Notes under the pieces: model-generated
What the model was told of the DNA's origin: nothing
Seen by the model: the letters and a program-made list of their open reading frames with translations, nothing else
The model's database searches: none
In this document: positions 12,001 to 21,147 of the stretch, piece by piece
How the letters are laid out: the number at the start of each line of letters is the position of its first letter
Numbering within the stretch: position 1 is the first letter of the stretch
Translations under genes and position numbers: made by a program
Assembly (NCBI RefSeq): GCF_032118995.1
Contig: NC_092649.1
Coordinates: 18,479,332 to 18,543,331, forward strand
Length of the DNA stretch: 64,000 nt
Direction of reading: 5' to 3'
DNA from: Asterias amurensis
Lineage: Eukaryota > Echinodermata > Asteroidea > Forcipulatida > Asteriidae

Positions 12001-13962
12001 CTCAACTTAAAACCCATCTGTTTTATCAATCTGGTTATAGCGCTTAATAACTTCCGTATTTAGCGCTCTATAAATGTTGTAATTATTATTATTAGTTTTT
12101 GGTTATAATGATGTTTCTATGCCAGATTGAAAAGCTTTTTATGTAACTGTGAAAAAAAGGAATGCAGATAGTAGAAACAAATTTTTTCGATACTCCTACG
12201 GGGTAGCAATGAAGCTGCATTGTCACCAACTTTGTTTGTATTCTTTGATTTGACAGCTGATAAATGCTGCAGTACTGATGCTAAGAAGAGTGCTAGACGT
12301 TACATTGTCCAAGGCGGTCTACGAACATCCCACCCAGAACTGGTAAGCTAAAATATCTAAGGATACATTGCCACTGGACTATAGCAAGGCAAGTTTAACT
12401 CTACAGTACTTAATTTGTGAAACACTTGCAAAAACAATAGTTTGATTACAGTACAGACAATCATTGTACTTAAGTTATAAGTTTTTGCACGAGTATTACT
12501 TCTTGATTGAAAAGTTGTTTCTAAGAATTTATTAATAAACCGTTTTATTGATGTATACGTATTGTACTGTTTCTAGTTGTATTTGATGAAAGGTGGATCA
12601 ACACCAATAATATCAATGTTCTGTCCCCTACACCCCTTTTACATTTCTCTCATAGAATTTGTAGCCATACAAAAAATTGTCATCCCCAGGGGAACTCAAT
12701 TTTCTGTGGCCTATTCATGAATCTATTAACACAAATACTCTTATATAATCTTGCTCAGCCAAAAACAGGTTACCAGCCAAGATATTGTGTATTGCCGTCG
12801 AATGCCGAGGCTGAGTTCTGATCGGGCCTTGCCCCTAAACATCTGCAGCTCAAAGCTAAGCAATTCCTGCTCACTCTTTGGTTTTGTATCTCTTGCAGGA
12901 GGTGTGTCCTGCATGAGGCCCTCTTGCTGCTTCACTGTCTTGCAGTACATGATAGGAACTTTAACTATCACCACTTGGATGTAGAAAAGTTCCATGTGTA
13001 CTCCATTACAAGTCTCATCAAACTCTACCTCAAGATTCCAGACATCTCCGATAATGAAAGTAAGTTTTCCATTCTCTTACCAGACTAATATCCCCACCCC
13101 CCACCCGCAATATTCTCTTTTTGTCCTGCCTTTGATTCATTTAACCTTTTTCTAATTGAGCTTTGAAGCCCCACGCTGCCATCTTAGAGATAAAATGGTG
13201 ACACAACAACTTAGGTAGCCTGGGAGGCTAGTCAAACTTGACCCTTGTTTAGCCCAGCAGGCTTCTCAAACTTCGCTGTTAGGTAGCTTGAGAAGTTAGT
13301 TAATTTGACTCTTAGGCTGCCCTGCAGGCTAGTCAACCTTTCCGCTTAGGTAAACTTGGCTTTAGGTAGCATGGGAGACTGGTCAAACTTTACTCTTGCT
13401 TTGCCCGACAGGCTTTTCAACTTGACTCTTAGTCATATTTGACTCTTGGCATACTTCACTCTTGGCAGGCTAGTCAAACACCTAGCAACCCACCTCTTTG
13501 AACTTATGATTTATCATATTGCTTTGTCATTTGGCTTCTCAAACTGAATTTGGGCTTGTCAAATCTGACTAGCCCAGAGAACAAGTCAAAAGAAAAAGCG
13601 AGCACAAGCTCTCTCGCTTGTTCCCATCACAAGTTTTGTCCTCCGGCCTGTAACATTAAACACACAGTTAATTAGTTTAAGCAGATTGTTAACCTTTGTG
13701 ACCTTTTAATTTGAAGTTAACATATATTTAATGTTGTACATGAGAGACCACAGTTCAGTATTTCTTTTACTGCAAGTGTCTTTTTTAATCAACATTGATA
13801 AAATAAATAAGCCATTAATAATAACATGTTTCTCCATCAGCTGGATTACTTCAGGACCTATGGGAGTTTGATCCATGGGATGCTGCCGAGTGGGGTGAAG
13901 ACGACAATGAACCTCAGGATGAAGCTCAGGGACTAGGCAATAATATGGAGGTAGATCAGTGA
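1933..13962 (+). CDS. ATRIP: ATRIP, ATR-interacting protein (13 coding exons, 1160 aa)
   Basis: ATRIP is the obligate partner of the ATR kinase. It binds RPA-coated single-stranded DNA in the nucleus and recruits ATR to start the replication/damage checkpoint. Coding exons: 1933-3099, 4416-4586, 5386-5749, 5886-6008, 6182-6359, 6661-7228, 7372-7595, 8491-8633, 10150-10238, 11324-11410, 12257-12342, 12899-13059, 13841-13962. All junctions are GT/AG and phases match throughout, with no internal stop. Family marks: acidic FTEDDLEAFDMIASQAL (residues ~80-96), close to the RPA70N-binding motif of vertebrate ATRIP; coiled coil (~363-470) with SLKTQLQFKEMEL; LETDCQCSMELINAAVLMLR, matching the conserved C-terminal CQCNVEVVRALTVML region. 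The start is ATG 1933 because TAA lies in frame at 1909 and -3 is G. At 1160 residues it is longer than the ~790-residue human protein, mainly in disordered N-terminal and linker regions. Confidence 0.93.
3270..3465 (-). mobile_element. Degenerate tRNA-headed SINE in ATRIP intron 1
   Basis: Read on the minus strand, GCCGCAGGTTCAAGTCCCAC matches a tRNA T-arm / polymerase III B box, preceded by a tRNA-like anticodon arm. The A box is poorly preserved. The far end is only approximate. Confidence 0.4.
3976..4334. mobile_element. Dimeric MITE with GGGCCCAATTTCAT ends in ATRIP intron 1
   Basis: The outer ends are AGGGCCCAATTTCAT and its complement. An internal ATGAAATTGGGCCCAGCATA at 4111-4130 marks the end of a first element running directly into a second. 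The interior is rich in GCTTAGCAA-type hairpins. A related copy lies at 17858-18087. Confidence 0.65.
4416..4586 (+). CDS. ATRIP: ATRIP coding exon 2 (coiled coil)
   Basis: Residues 390-446, almost entirely heptad-like (LKRLNDEQLAKDGEIQVLRQ and onward). Family knowledge: this coiled coil mediates ATRIP dimerisation. Acceptor TTTGCAG, donor GTACAG at 4587, phase 0 on both sides. Confidence 0.92.
4711..4991. mobile_element. Long inverted repeat, Penelope-like terminal sequence, in ATRIP intron 2
   Basis: Two arms of more than 100 bp, nearly perfect complements, surround a ~25-bp centre. They contain GATCAGAGCATACTGATCG followed by AAACGTCGAG. Helix plus GAAACGTC resembles the hammerhead-like motif found in terminal repeats of Penelope-like retroelements, but the CUGANGA box reads CAGAAGA, so it is imperfect. 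A single arm of the same sequence is at 38304-38458. The hairpin is transcribed within ATRIP pre-mRNA. Confidence 0.6.
5080..5345. repeat. Degenerate copy of the AAAGGAACACGTTGCC MITE family
   Basis: Segments such as the GTCCGCCATTTT-like core, GAATCATTATACTCTA and CAAATGCTTTTCA resemble the element at 15149-15502, in the same order. The ends are eroded. Confidence 0.4.
5386..5749 (+). CDS. ATRIP: ATRIP coding exon 3
   Basis: Residues 447-567. It starts with the end of the coiled coil (VESLKTQLQFKEMELMQAHS) and changes to a proline-rich linker. At ~546-566 lies a run of SPRK/SPRQ/SPRR repeats: four closely spaced Ser-Pro-basic sites, each a consensus for cyclin-dependent kinases. Human ATRIP is known to be phosphorylated by CDK2 in its middle region; equivalence here is inference. 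Donor GTGAGT at 5750, phase 1. Confidence 0.92.
5886..6008 (+). CDS. ATRIP: ATRIP coding exon 4
   Basis: Residues ~568-608, beginning AKTSPARPNSLPSLSSSSS. Low-complexity, basic, phase 1 on both sides, so it could be skipped without a frameshift. Acceptor GTATCCAG, donor GTAAGA. Confidence 0.88.
6070..6114. repeat. (GATT)n-type microsatellite in intron 4
   Basis: Repeated TGATTGATTGATT running into TTATTGATTTATTTG. Confidence 0.8.
6182..6359 (+). CDS. ATRIP: ATRIP coding exon 5
   Basis: Residues ~568+41 to ~667 (AFSSDAEIVGHLLQDEDKYV onward). It follows the acceptor CTTTCTCATAG in phase 1. The donor (GTTTAG at 6360) is weaker than the others but gives the only phase that joins to the next exon. 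Possible start of the helical-repeat domain. Confidence 0.85.
6661..7228 (+). CDS. ATRIP: ATRIP coding exon 6
   Basis: Residues ~668-857, the largest internal exon. RAISNLLNPPRIPPLPP is followed by IRDILPLLEDQQTVYIDIVH, a serine-rich loop and a leucine-rich helix (QTSLALLRQLLTSSAEVRTA). The last part aligns in character with the vertebrate VTALSILQHLVCHSGAVVSL helix of the C-terminal domain. Donor GTGAGT at 7229, phase 0. Confidence 0.9.
7372..7595 (+). CDS. ATRIP: ATRIP coding exon 7
   Basis: Residues 858 to ~931. PTQAP start, then a helical segment (NHILSKLMRIASMQHGLGSC, VVELSLAALSALAMKCTIEE). Donor GTAAGC at 7596, phase 2. The vertebrate equivalent is the ATRIP helical-repeat region that contacts ATR. 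Confidence 0.9.
7676..7900. repeat. Two-copy local repeat in ATRIP intron 7
   Basis: TGGGAGGGGG followed by CTAATGCAG and TTGTCTGGC occurs at ~7690-7745 and again at ~7838-7880, so a ~145-bp segment was duplicated and has diverged. Confidence 0.45.
8075..8454. mobile_element. TTAA-flanked MITE (AAAGGCAGTGGACACTATTG family) in ATRIP intron 7
   Basis: Starts TTAAAGGCAGTGGACACT and ends in a decayed complement (AATTACCAATAGCGTCC...TTTAA). The interior has a palindrome around GATTTCGAAACCTCAG / TTTGAGGTCTCGAAATC. Other copies are at 16009-16515, 18088-18309 (half), 24191-24577, 30732-31096 and 41148-42160. A TTAA target suggests a piggyBac-like or similar TTAA-specific transposase acting in trans. 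Confidence 0.85.
8491..8633 (+). CDS. ATRIP: ATRIP coding exon 8
   Basis: Residues ~932-979 (RLQSVLVHDALYNGMSPDC, then LNALDILSSLCISWKLACKL). Acceptor TTCCCAACAG, donor GTACTT at 8634, phase 1. Confidence 0.9.
9205..9919. mobile_element. Foldback element FB1 in ATRIP intron 8, 9-bp target duplication
   Basis: Termini TAGCCTTGCTCAAGGC and perfect complement, with a second inverted block inside (CATGCGGAGGCCGTCAGGCC and complement). Flanked by AACTGGTCT at 9196-9204 and 9920-9928. Nine-bp duplications with long complex inverted ends are typical of Mutator-like or classical foldback elements. No transposase frame is present. Confidence 0.88.
10150..10238 (+). CDS. ATRIP: ATRIP coding exon 9
   Basis: Residues ~980-1009 (DTCLLLQCYQCGVHGPRSCT onward), with five cysteines in ~20 residues. 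I do not recognise an equivalent cysteine cluster in human ATRIP. Acceptor CTTTTTCTAG, donor GTATGT at 10239. At 89 bp, skipping it would shift the frame. It lies between two oppositely oriented foldback elements. Confidence 0.88.
10332..11006. mobile_element. Foldback element FB2 in ATRIP intron 9, inverted relative to FB1
   Basis: Same family as 9205-9919 and in opposite orientation: its right end is the complement of the FB1 left end. Flanked by CCATCTAGC at 10323-10331 and 11007-11015, a perfect 9-bp duplication. The internal blocks match FB1, with small deletions. Confidence 0.9.
11083..11165 (-). mobile_element. SINE 3'-tail fragment
   Basis: TTATAGCGC, AATGCTTTACATTAGTGCCC and an ATAATAAAT-like tail match the tail half of the SINE at 21669-22031. 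The tRNA head is missing. Confidence 0.5.
11324..11410 (+). CDS. ATRIP: ATRIP coding exon 10
   Basis: Residues 1010-1038, ending LLETDCQCSME, which matches the conserved NCQCNVE motif of vertebrate ATRIP. Acceptor GTTAAG at 11322-11323, donor GTCAGT at 11411, phase 0. An open frame continues past the donor, but the homology stops there and resumes in the next exon. Confidence 0.9.
11745..12094 (+). mobile_element. LINE 3' end (L2/CR1-like), frameshifted, in ATRIP intron 10
   Basis: APAYLQDLKALRSSS, then in another frame AFSVIAPTLWNKLPTHIQAA and SLDTFKSQLKTHLF, stop, and an ATTATTATTA tail. This is the characteristic C-terminus of L2/CR1-type reverse transcriptase ORFs. 5'-truncated, with at least one frame change, so dead. 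The GCGCTCTATAAATG tail is shared with the SINEs in this window. Confidence 0.85.
12257..12342 (+). CDS. ATRIP: ATRIP coding exon 11
   Basis: Residues 1039 to ~1066 (LINAAVLMLRRVLDVTLSKA). Together with exon 10 it gives the conserved CQC-helix of the ATR-binding C-terminus. Acceptor TTTGACAG, donor GTAAGC at 12343, phase 2. Confidence 0.92.
12899..13059 (+). CDS. ATRIP: ATRIP coding exon 12
   Basis: Residues ~1067-1120 (RCVLHEALLLLHCLAVHDRN, then HHLDVEKFHVYSITSLIKLY). It corresponds to the vertebrate RCLRDTVLLLHGLSQKD segment near the C-terminus, needed for ATR binding. Acceptor CTCTTGCAG, donor GTAAGT at 13060, phase 1. Confidence 0.93.
13211..13490. repeat. Degenerate tandem repeat in the last ATRIP intron
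   Basis: Recurring TTAGGTAGC, GAGGCTAGTCAAACTTGAC, CAGGCTAGTCAA and TTGACTCTT blocks at irregular 30-50-bp spacing. An old minisatellite with no coding potential. Confidence 0.65.
13841..13962 (+). CDS. ATRIP: ATRIP coding exon 13 (terminal)
   Basis: Residues ~1121-1160: TGLLQDLWEFDPWDAAEWGE, an acidic tail, and stop TGA at 13960-13962. An acidic end after an LxDL element also occurs in vertebrate ATRIP. Acceptor CTCCATCAG. Confidence 0.9.
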
Positions 13963-14065
13963 CTCTCACCATACAGGTGAAAGGTCTGCCACCTGAAGAA
14001 ACACAACTTCCTTCCAAAAATGCCTTTCTTAAAATTTAGAAAAATCAGCCTGGCGGGATCTGCGA

Positions 14066-14405
14066 TAATAGTAATAATAATTATAATAACCAGTTTTAAT
14101 ATTGCGCTTTTCACACCTGATGGGCATCTCATAGCACTTCAAACATTACAACCCCGATCACTGGGCCTTAAATCATCCCTAAACCATCTCAACTCCCTGG
14201 GGAGTATACAGCCTGTGCAGAATTGTCGCTACTTGGCTAAACCAATCACAATAACCATCTCTGCCCTCACAGGTACCCATTAACCCCTGGGTGGAGAGAA
14301 GCAATTATAGTTAAGTGTCTTGCTCAGGGACACAAGTGTCACGACCGGGATTCGAACCCACACTCTGCTGAACAGAAGCATCAGAGCTTGAGTTCGATGC
14401 TCTTG
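14066..14405 (-). mobile_element. tRNA-headed SINE in the ATRIP 3' UTR / flank
   Basis: On the minus strand: tRNA-like head with B box GTTCGAATCCCGGTCGTGAC, a body shared with 21669-22031 (CAGGGGTTAATGG, CTCCCCAGGGAGTTGAGATG) and an AT-rich tail. The A box is eroded. It lies about 100 bp after the ATRIP stop, so probably within its 3' UTR. Confidence 0.8.
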
Positions 14406-14507
14406 TGTACATGTAGGTCAGCCTTTGTACTCGATAAAATATTCCTACTTTGTTCCAAGCACCAAATAATGCAAACTTCTCAATTTGTGTAGAGGTTATT
14501 GTGTAAT

Positions 14508-14513
14508 AATAAA
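14508..14513 (+). terminator. ATRIP: Candidate ATRIP poly(A) signal AATAAA
   Basis: First good AATAAA after the stop codon and the SINE; a second lies at 14981-14986. Which one is used cannot be decided from sequence. Confidence 0.35.
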
Positions 14514-14650
14514 AAGGGCAAGGGCACCGAGGCTTTTTCTCCTTGGTGAAGGGCATCCTATTAGGAAATTGTAAATTTCTATTGGAACTTTTTAAGTGCA
14601 CAAAGGCATGGAGCACCATCAGTGCCTCTATGAAGTATCAGGCTTGTAAT

Positions 14651-14815
14651 ACCCAATAGATAGGTTGCAATACGCGTCATTGACCGCCATTTTTTATGTA
14701 TTTTACACATGCAAATTGCCTGCGCGTATCCGCTGCGCACGACTCTCATGCACTTTTCACATGTAAAATACATCATAGATGGCGGTCAATGATGCGTATT
14801 GCAACCTATCTATTC
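14651..14815. mobile_element. MITE, ATAGATAGGTTGCAATACGC family
   Basis: ~50-bp terminal inverted repeats: ATAGATAGGTTGCAATACGC with TCATTGACCGCCAT, and their complement at the right end. Single copy here. Confidence 0.8.
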
Positions 14816-15148
14816 TAGGCCTTTTCCCTTTTTAGGCATGGGCATGCACCTTTGATATCCTCCAAGGTCTATAAAAAAAAACTGAACCAGATTGTATTCA
14901 AATTGTTGACTGTGTGTATGCAATGCACACTGCTACAAAATAGTTTTTTCTCATGCTTTTTTTTTTTTTTTGTGCATGTAAATAAAAGCTTAACTTACAG
15001 TCAGCTCTTGTTTTACCAACAACAAGGTCGGTGAGACTGGTCAAAATTACCTCCGCATAACATGAATGTTGTTAGAGAGGCGTACAGCTAAACAAAGAAT
15101 AACTAAGCTGGAATGAGACTCATGACTTCAGAATGTACTTGTTGTTTC

Positions 15149-15502
15149 AAAGGAACACGTTGCCTCGGTTTGGTCGAGTTGGTCTATAAAAAGCGTTTGT
15201 TAAACCGTTTAGAAAGATGTTTTAATAGTAGAATACAATGATCCACACAAATTTGCCTCGAAATTGCGTGGTTTTCCTTATACTTTGCGAACTACTATGG
15301 TCCGCCATTTTTATTTGACTCCCATAAATGATAAATGGCCGACAATGTTAGTTGAGGAGGTAAAAGGAAAACTACGCAATTTCGAGTGAAACTTGTGTGG
15401 ATCATTATATTCTAAATATCTTTCTAATGCATTTTATAACAAGCGGTTACAAATGCTTTTCAAAAACCAACTGGACAGATCCAAGGCAATGTGTTCCTTT
15501 AA
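15149..15502. mobile_element. MITE, AAAGGAACACGTTGCC family
   Basis: Left AAAGGAACACGTTGCCTCGG and right complement (AAGGCAATGTGTTCCTTT). Internal arms pair GATCCACACAAATTTG-like and AACTTGTGTGGATCAT-like sequence. No coding frame. Confidence 0.8.
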
Positions 15503-16008
15503 GCAGATTCTCTTTTACAACTAAAGAGTGTTCTATATAAGGAGGGTTGACTGTGAATTGAAAGATTTAACTCGATTAGTACTGTAAATGAGGGATGTGC
15601 GTACAGTAGATAGTGGCTGTTGATTTCACTGTACATGTAAATATAAAACGCTGTTATTTTTTATACTATTCATGTTTCTAACCTTTACCTTAGACTCTAA
15701 AATTTGTACTGATTGGAGAGAGTGTAAATTCTCTAAAATATGTGTTAAAAAAAATTCAAAGCGACGTTTTAGCCAGAATTTTGTTTAACAGTGTCCAAAA
15801 ATTGCTGGAAATTTAATAACTGGGTGACCAAATTGTTCACAATACATCTACATGTAATTGACAGATACGACAGGGGTGCCCAAAAGACACACAGACACCT
15901 CTCTGGCTTTCACTAGATATGACAAGTTTAGGGAAAGTCTGCTGAGGATGTGAAGTACATGACTACATGTGTTAATTTTATAGATTTAATCAATTGCCAT
16001 TTACAGAC
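15503..16008. other. No gene recognised
   Basis: AT-rich, no open frame with splice signals and no repeat structure noticed. Confidence 0.4.
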
Positions 16009-16515
16009 TTAAAGGCACTGGGGTGGATTTCACAAAGAGTTAGGACTAGATTTATCTTGAGTTAGGACCAGTTACTCGTCCTAACTTTGGACTATATATG
16101 CCATTTGTATATCTCCTAGGACTAGTCCTAAGTTAGGACTAGTCCTAACTCTTTGTGAAATCCACCCCTGCACACGTTTGGTTATTGTTAAAGACCAGTA
16201 TTCTCACTTGGTGTAGCCCAACATATGCATAAAATAACAAACCTGTGAAAATTTGGACTCAATTGGTCATTGACGTTGCAAGAAAATGATGACAGAAAAA
16301 ACACCCTTGTTGTACAAAATAGTGTGTTTTCAGATAGAAATAAAAGGCTTCTGGCCTGAAGTCTTGTTATTTTAGTGAGAAATCACCTCTTTCTCAAAAG
16401 TTGCGTTACTTTAGAGGGAGTCGTTTCTCGCAATGTTTTATAATATCAACAGCTCTCCGTTACCAAGTAAAGTTTTATGCTGTGAGTAATTACCAAACGC
16501 GTACAGTGCCTTTAA
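16009..16515. mobile_element. TTAA-flanked MITE split by a nested element
   Basis: TTAAAGGCACTG at the left, GTACAGTGCCTTTAA at the right, and an interior matching 8075-8454 in the opposite orientation. It is interrupted after 12 bp by the palindrome at 16021-16167. Confidence 0.8.
16021..16167. mobile_element. Nested palindromic MITE, Harbinger-like 3-bp duplication
   Basis: GGGTGGATTTCACAAAGAGT at the left and its exact complement at the right; inside, repeated TTAGGACTAGTCCTAA blocks. CTG occurs at 16018-16020 and 16168-16170, a 3-bp duplication compatible with PIF/Harbinger. Confidence 0.78.
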
Positions 16516-16728
16516 TCATTTAGAAAGATAGCTTTAGTATCTTTAGAAGAAGATCAAATTGCTAAATGAAAATATGCTAATAAGTATTTGTTTCACAGTG
16601 TTTTCTTGTCTGGTAAGCTATAAGAACAGTGTGTAGGTGGAAAACAAATATTAATGTCCACTTTCTCAGGAATACTTAGTAAGCATTACAAAATCTACAG
16701 CTTTTATCATTATCAAAACCGGTCTCTG

Positions 16729-17090
16729 TTAAAGTCATTGGACCCTTTCGGTACAGAAAAAAAAAAAAATTCACAGATTTACAAATTACTTACAGGGTTT
16801 ACAGAAGGTAGTGGTGAAATACTTCTCTTGAAATATTATTCCATGAAATGCTTTGCTTTTTGAGAAAACAGTAAAACAATATCAATTCTCGTTAACGAGA
16901 ATTACGGATTTCATGTCATGACACGGCGAAAGGCACGGATACAAGGGTGGGTTTTCCCGCTATTTTCTCCCGACTCTGATGACCGATGAAGCCCAAATTT
17001 TCATAGGTTTGTTATTTGATATAGAAGTTATGATACACAAAGTGTGGGCCTTGGACAATACTGTTTACCGAAAGGGTCCAATTGCTTTAA
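16729..17090. mobile_element. TTAA-flanked MITE, AAAGTCATTGGACCC family
   Basis: TTAAAGTCATTGGACCCTTT at the left and AAAGGGTCCAATTGCTTTAA at the right. TTAA at both ends. Interior AT-rich, no transposase. Confidence 0.78.
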
Positions 17091-17619
17091 CTAAGAACTT
17101 TTTTTATGTAAATCATTCCCTTTTCAGAGGCAACCTATGTTCAAATTTCTATGCAATTGGAAGGTCCAAAATGTTCAGATAAAAGTCTAATCAACATACA
17201 GTACATGTATTGTACTCTAAAATCAAAAGATAGTTACAAATACCACACTTTTGTATAAAATATTCACAGGTTATTCTTATCTAGTTTTTTCGTTCAAAAA
17301 GGAGTGCGGTACCATGTTTATTTTTGCATTATTGTATTCAAGCGTGTAGATATTTATACCAAACAGCTTTATGTATTCACATAATTAAACATGTGCAAAT
17401 TAATGAGTGTAGCATCCTACCATCCCATGTGTACATTACTTGATCACAGATTGTGGCCTTAGAATAAGTTGCTGGGAACTTAAAAACAATGTATATTATT
17501 GCGTCGGTGCAAAAACATCGTATCTCAATTTGCAAACACATTGTCGAATGGAAATGCTCTGTGCGAAAACGTTGTATCGCATTGCGTATTATTTACTTAA
17601 TGTTTACATCCAGCATCCG
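17091..17619. other. No gene recognised
   Basis: AT-rich, short frames only, no recognised repeat. Confidence 0.4.
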
Positions 17620-17857
17620 ACACTACTCGCCTCATAGAACCTAGCTCAATCAAGCTTCTTAAGTCGGCCTCAAGTCCCACATTCTCACATTTTGCTCCAC
17701 ACACCTGGAATGCACTCCACACCTTAGAAATCCAACTCTCTTTGAACATTTAAGAAGTGTATCAAACATTCTCTGTACCCTATCGAATGCGCTGCGTTCT
17801 TGACGTAGTGGCGCTATATAAATGCTCTATATGTATGTATGTGTGTATGTATGTATC
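17620..17857 (+). mobile_element. LINE 3'-end remnant with (TATG)n tail
   Basis: A decayed segment reading like FSHFAPHTWNALHTLE, matching the APxLWNxLP motif of L2/CR1-like ORF2 ends. It is followed by GTGGCGCTATATAAATGCTC and a TATG/TGTG run. Stops and frame changes throughout. Confidence 0.6.
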
Positions 17858-18087
17858 CAGGGCTCAATTTCATAGAGCTGCTAAGCACAACAAATTGCTT
17901 AGCTTGAAATTTCTTACCTGTTTAAAACAGGATTACCAACACAATTTCCATGTGATTTTCAGGATAAGCAAACAACAGCTGAATACCAGTAACAAGCAAT
18001 ATGCAACAAATGGGAATTTTGTTGGTAATCCTGTTTTTATCAAGAAAGAAATTTCACACTGAGCAAATTTTTGTGCTTAGCAGCTTG
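17858..18087. mobile_element. MITE with GGGCTCAATTTCATAGAGCT end
   Basis: Same family as 3976-4334, left end intact. It runs into the half element at 18088 at a GCTTAGCAGCTTGTGAGC sequence where its own right end should continue, so the right terminus is lost. Confidence 0.6.
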
Positions 18088-18309
18088 TGAGCTTTTAGAT
18101 GCTTGATTTTGGGACCTCAAAATCTAATTCTGAGGTCTCGAAAACAAATTTGTGGAAAATTACTTCTTTCTCGAAAACTACGTCACTTCAGAGGGAGCCA
18201 TTTCTCACAATGTTTTATACTATCAACCTCTCCCCATTACTCGTCACCAAGAAAGGTTTTATGCTCATAATTATTTTGAGTAATTACCAATAGTGTCCAC
18301 TGCCTTTAA
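18088..18309. mobile_element. Half copy of the TTAA/AAAGGCAGTGGACAC MITE
   Basis: Matches the right half of the family from the central GAGGTCTCGAAA palindrome to AATAGTGTCCACTGCCTTTAA-type end; the left half is replaced by the preceding MITE. Confidence 0.75.
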
Positions 18310-20163
18310 GTTGAGCCCAGATATTAGAAATTCAGCACATGAACAGAGACTGTTCCGACGGACTGCAGGATCATCCAAATTCAGGGATTTTTAACCATTC
18401 CAGTACTATTTACATGGGCATCGAAGGGTTTAGAATATTAATGCTGATATAAGTTTTTTTATCATGTTTAGGCCTATGACCCTTTCAAATACTAACTGGT
18501 GGTAATGCTCATTAAACATTGAGTACAGCCTTTAATACCAAGATCATTCTGGAATTGTACTGTACTAATGAAATCTGCATTTTAAAAATAAAGTGAAGAG
18601 ATAATAAGCCAAAAAAAAGTCCATATCTTTCAATGTTTTTTGTTAAGAATAGTGCCATGTGCAAACGTGACAATCTCTTACGACGACCCGTACCCCCTCC
18701 CCCTCCTTCCTATCATCACTAAAATTTAGTTCGTTTTCCCATGGTTCGTTTCACTGCCCATTTCTATTTTATTAGAAAAATAAATACTTTCGATAACAAC
18801 GCACTAGATTTTAAGGAAGGACTGACGTAGTGAAACGAATTTTTCAATAAACAATTTAGCAAAATATCAATACTTTTTCAACACATTTCGAAGAATCATT
18901 AGTGAAGACACACCCCCATGCCTTGTTTTTTTTTTTAATTTAAATGCTACAGCAGCGAACAGCGCCCTCGGGGTTGTGTGTCTCGGTCTTCGGCAGGTGG
19001 AGGCAGGATCATATATAGTGGCTCATCAAAAGTGCCTAAAATCACGTTTTGTGAACCTAATTTGTTCCGACAAGTAAACATTTGTTAAAGGTAGGTACTC
19101 TGTTATAATGTATGTAGTTGACATTGCGACATATTATTTTGAACATGCCTTGTAGACATTATCAAAGTCGATTGTAAATCATGTTCTCCAACTGCGCACA
19201 ATCATTACAATCAGATGCACATGGTAGCCCTGGTAGTACTTCTGATGTTTCAGTACATTTATTTCACTGCTGTCATACAAAACAATAACACAATAGCGTA
19301 CATTTATGCCAAAATTAAAACAAGCAATATAGTATGAGGTATGACTAAGTACACAATACTTCAAAAAAATAAACAAGTAGTAATTTAAAGACAACATTTA
19401 GGTGTAAAGTTAAGCAAAATGCTTTAGTGGCGGCCCTAACCTATTGACAGACAATTACTAAGGAACACAAACAAATACAAAGACAAGGGACAACATGGTC
19501 AGACGATAGGTGTAGGCCTATTAAAGTCAGGGATGCATTTGAGTAGCAGTTTTTGTAGTTTTTTCGAAAATACCGTAGAGTGATTGCCGATTAAATTGTA
19601 CATAAATTTGCCTAATATCAATGATGATAAAAATCAGAGAACAAAATTTATGCAACAGTATGAAAAAAAAACACCAAAAACAACAACAACGACATCTCAC
19701 TTTCGTGAAGTAAGATGCCGATTACTACTAGTGTACCAAAGTATTCCCTATTGGAGAAACAAAACAGACACACAGGTATACACAAGCTGACACTGACAGC
19801 TGAGACCAAACAAAGCAAACGATTAAAAAGAACAACATTAGGTTTTGATGGCATTACAGATAAGTTTATAGCAAGTATTGTTTAAGTTTTCTTGAAAATG
19901 CACTGATTGTAGAAACTATAAGGCCTAGTTTCTAGAAGTAACCAGGCCGGACGTCCAGTCAGTGCACTGCATGCAACGGAGGAGTCCAACCTGGGCTATT
20001 GCACATGGATGTACGGTGCACAAAATCATGGGCGGGCTTCTCTTTTTTAGTGGTTTTTGTTGGCAAACTGTAAAGAAAATACATTGAAATAATACACTTC
20101 AAATTTATAACACATGCGAAATTAAAATTAGTTGCTTTAATTGGGCGAGTTTGATCTTTATTT
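18310..20163. other. Gene-poor 1.85 kb, nothing recognised
   Basis: Only short frames without splice-site or family support. A T/C-rich stretch occurs near 18690-18720, and A-rich simple sequence near 19665-19700. No repeat family of the window was recognised here. Confidence 0.4.
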
Positions 20164-20296
20164 GGATAACTTTCCGTATGGCGCCACCACTTTTTCACTC
20201 AAATTAAACAAAAAGGGATATATCAATCAGGTAAATAAGTTCCTATATTATTTTATATCGAATGAAAAAGTGGTGGCGCCATACGGAAACTTTTCC
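20164..20296. mobile_element. MITE, GGAAAAGTTTCCGTATGG family, copy 2
   Basis: GGATAACTTTCCGTATGGCG at the left, complement of GGGAAAAGTTTCCGTATGGC at the right, then CACCACTTTTTCA on both arms. The best-preserved copy. Confidence 0.85.
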
Positions 20297-20924
20297 CTTT
20301 ATTTTATTATGGATTTCATGTACCGGTAACTAAAATTTGTGTATTGGAGCTTCACCGACTCACACAAGTTATGTATGTTTTTGTATCTGCCAAAGTGTTA
20401 AATAGGCCAAACTTCAACAATTAAAACTAACATCACAAACTCCGGTATAATTCTTCAAAATGTTGTTTTAGGGCCCAATGAAGAGGTTATTTGTGCAGGA
20501 AACTTCCAACAAACTTTCACCTTTTGACATAATTTATCCTCCCCTGTCCTGTTTGGTTTGGGGGAAAATAATGATGCCATCTAGAAACTAAGCACCATTT
20601 ACCTTCATTTCTTCATAAGAAGTATACAAACATAATATTTGTCTGTAGGTCTAGGGTATGAACCGTTCCGTTTTTCCACTAAGCTCCGCCCATTGCGCAC
20701 GTGAGCAAGACACATGTATGAGCACTCCCAATGACATTCTGCACGATTTTGCCGTGCGTGCCAAATAAACGCGCACGCATGACCGAGTTTGTCCGACCAC
20801 AATCATTGCTGTGTGTGGTCAAATGGGTGGACGCGCACAGTTTGATTGATAGGCCGGATCGGTCCATAAACTGAAAGTATTTTTAGTACGTTGTCTGAGC
20901 AATATCTTGAGATTTACTTGTCAT
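20297..20924. other. No gene recognised
   Basis: A locally GC-richer part (20680-20870) has short minus frames without family resemblance. No structure noticed. Confidence 0.35.
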
Positions 20925-21005
20925 ATCAACTCCACGAAACTTGGTTTGTGGATCAACTCCACGAAACTTGGTTTGTGGATCAACTCCACGAAACTTGGTT
21001 TGTGG
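20925..21005. repeat. Exact 27-bp tandem repeat, three copies
   Basis: Three identical units beginning ATCAACTCCACGAAACTTGG. Perfect identity suggests a young expansion. Confidence 0.95.
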
Positions 21006-21147
21006 ATTGGTCTTGATTGTTGAATAGTCTTGAGATTCTCCCCCACCCCCCCCCCCCAACCACCCACCCCCAGCGGCCTGTCGATGTTGGACTATAGGTA
21101 AACAAATTTGTCATAATGGCTAAAACAAAGGAAATGTTGTCTGAGCA

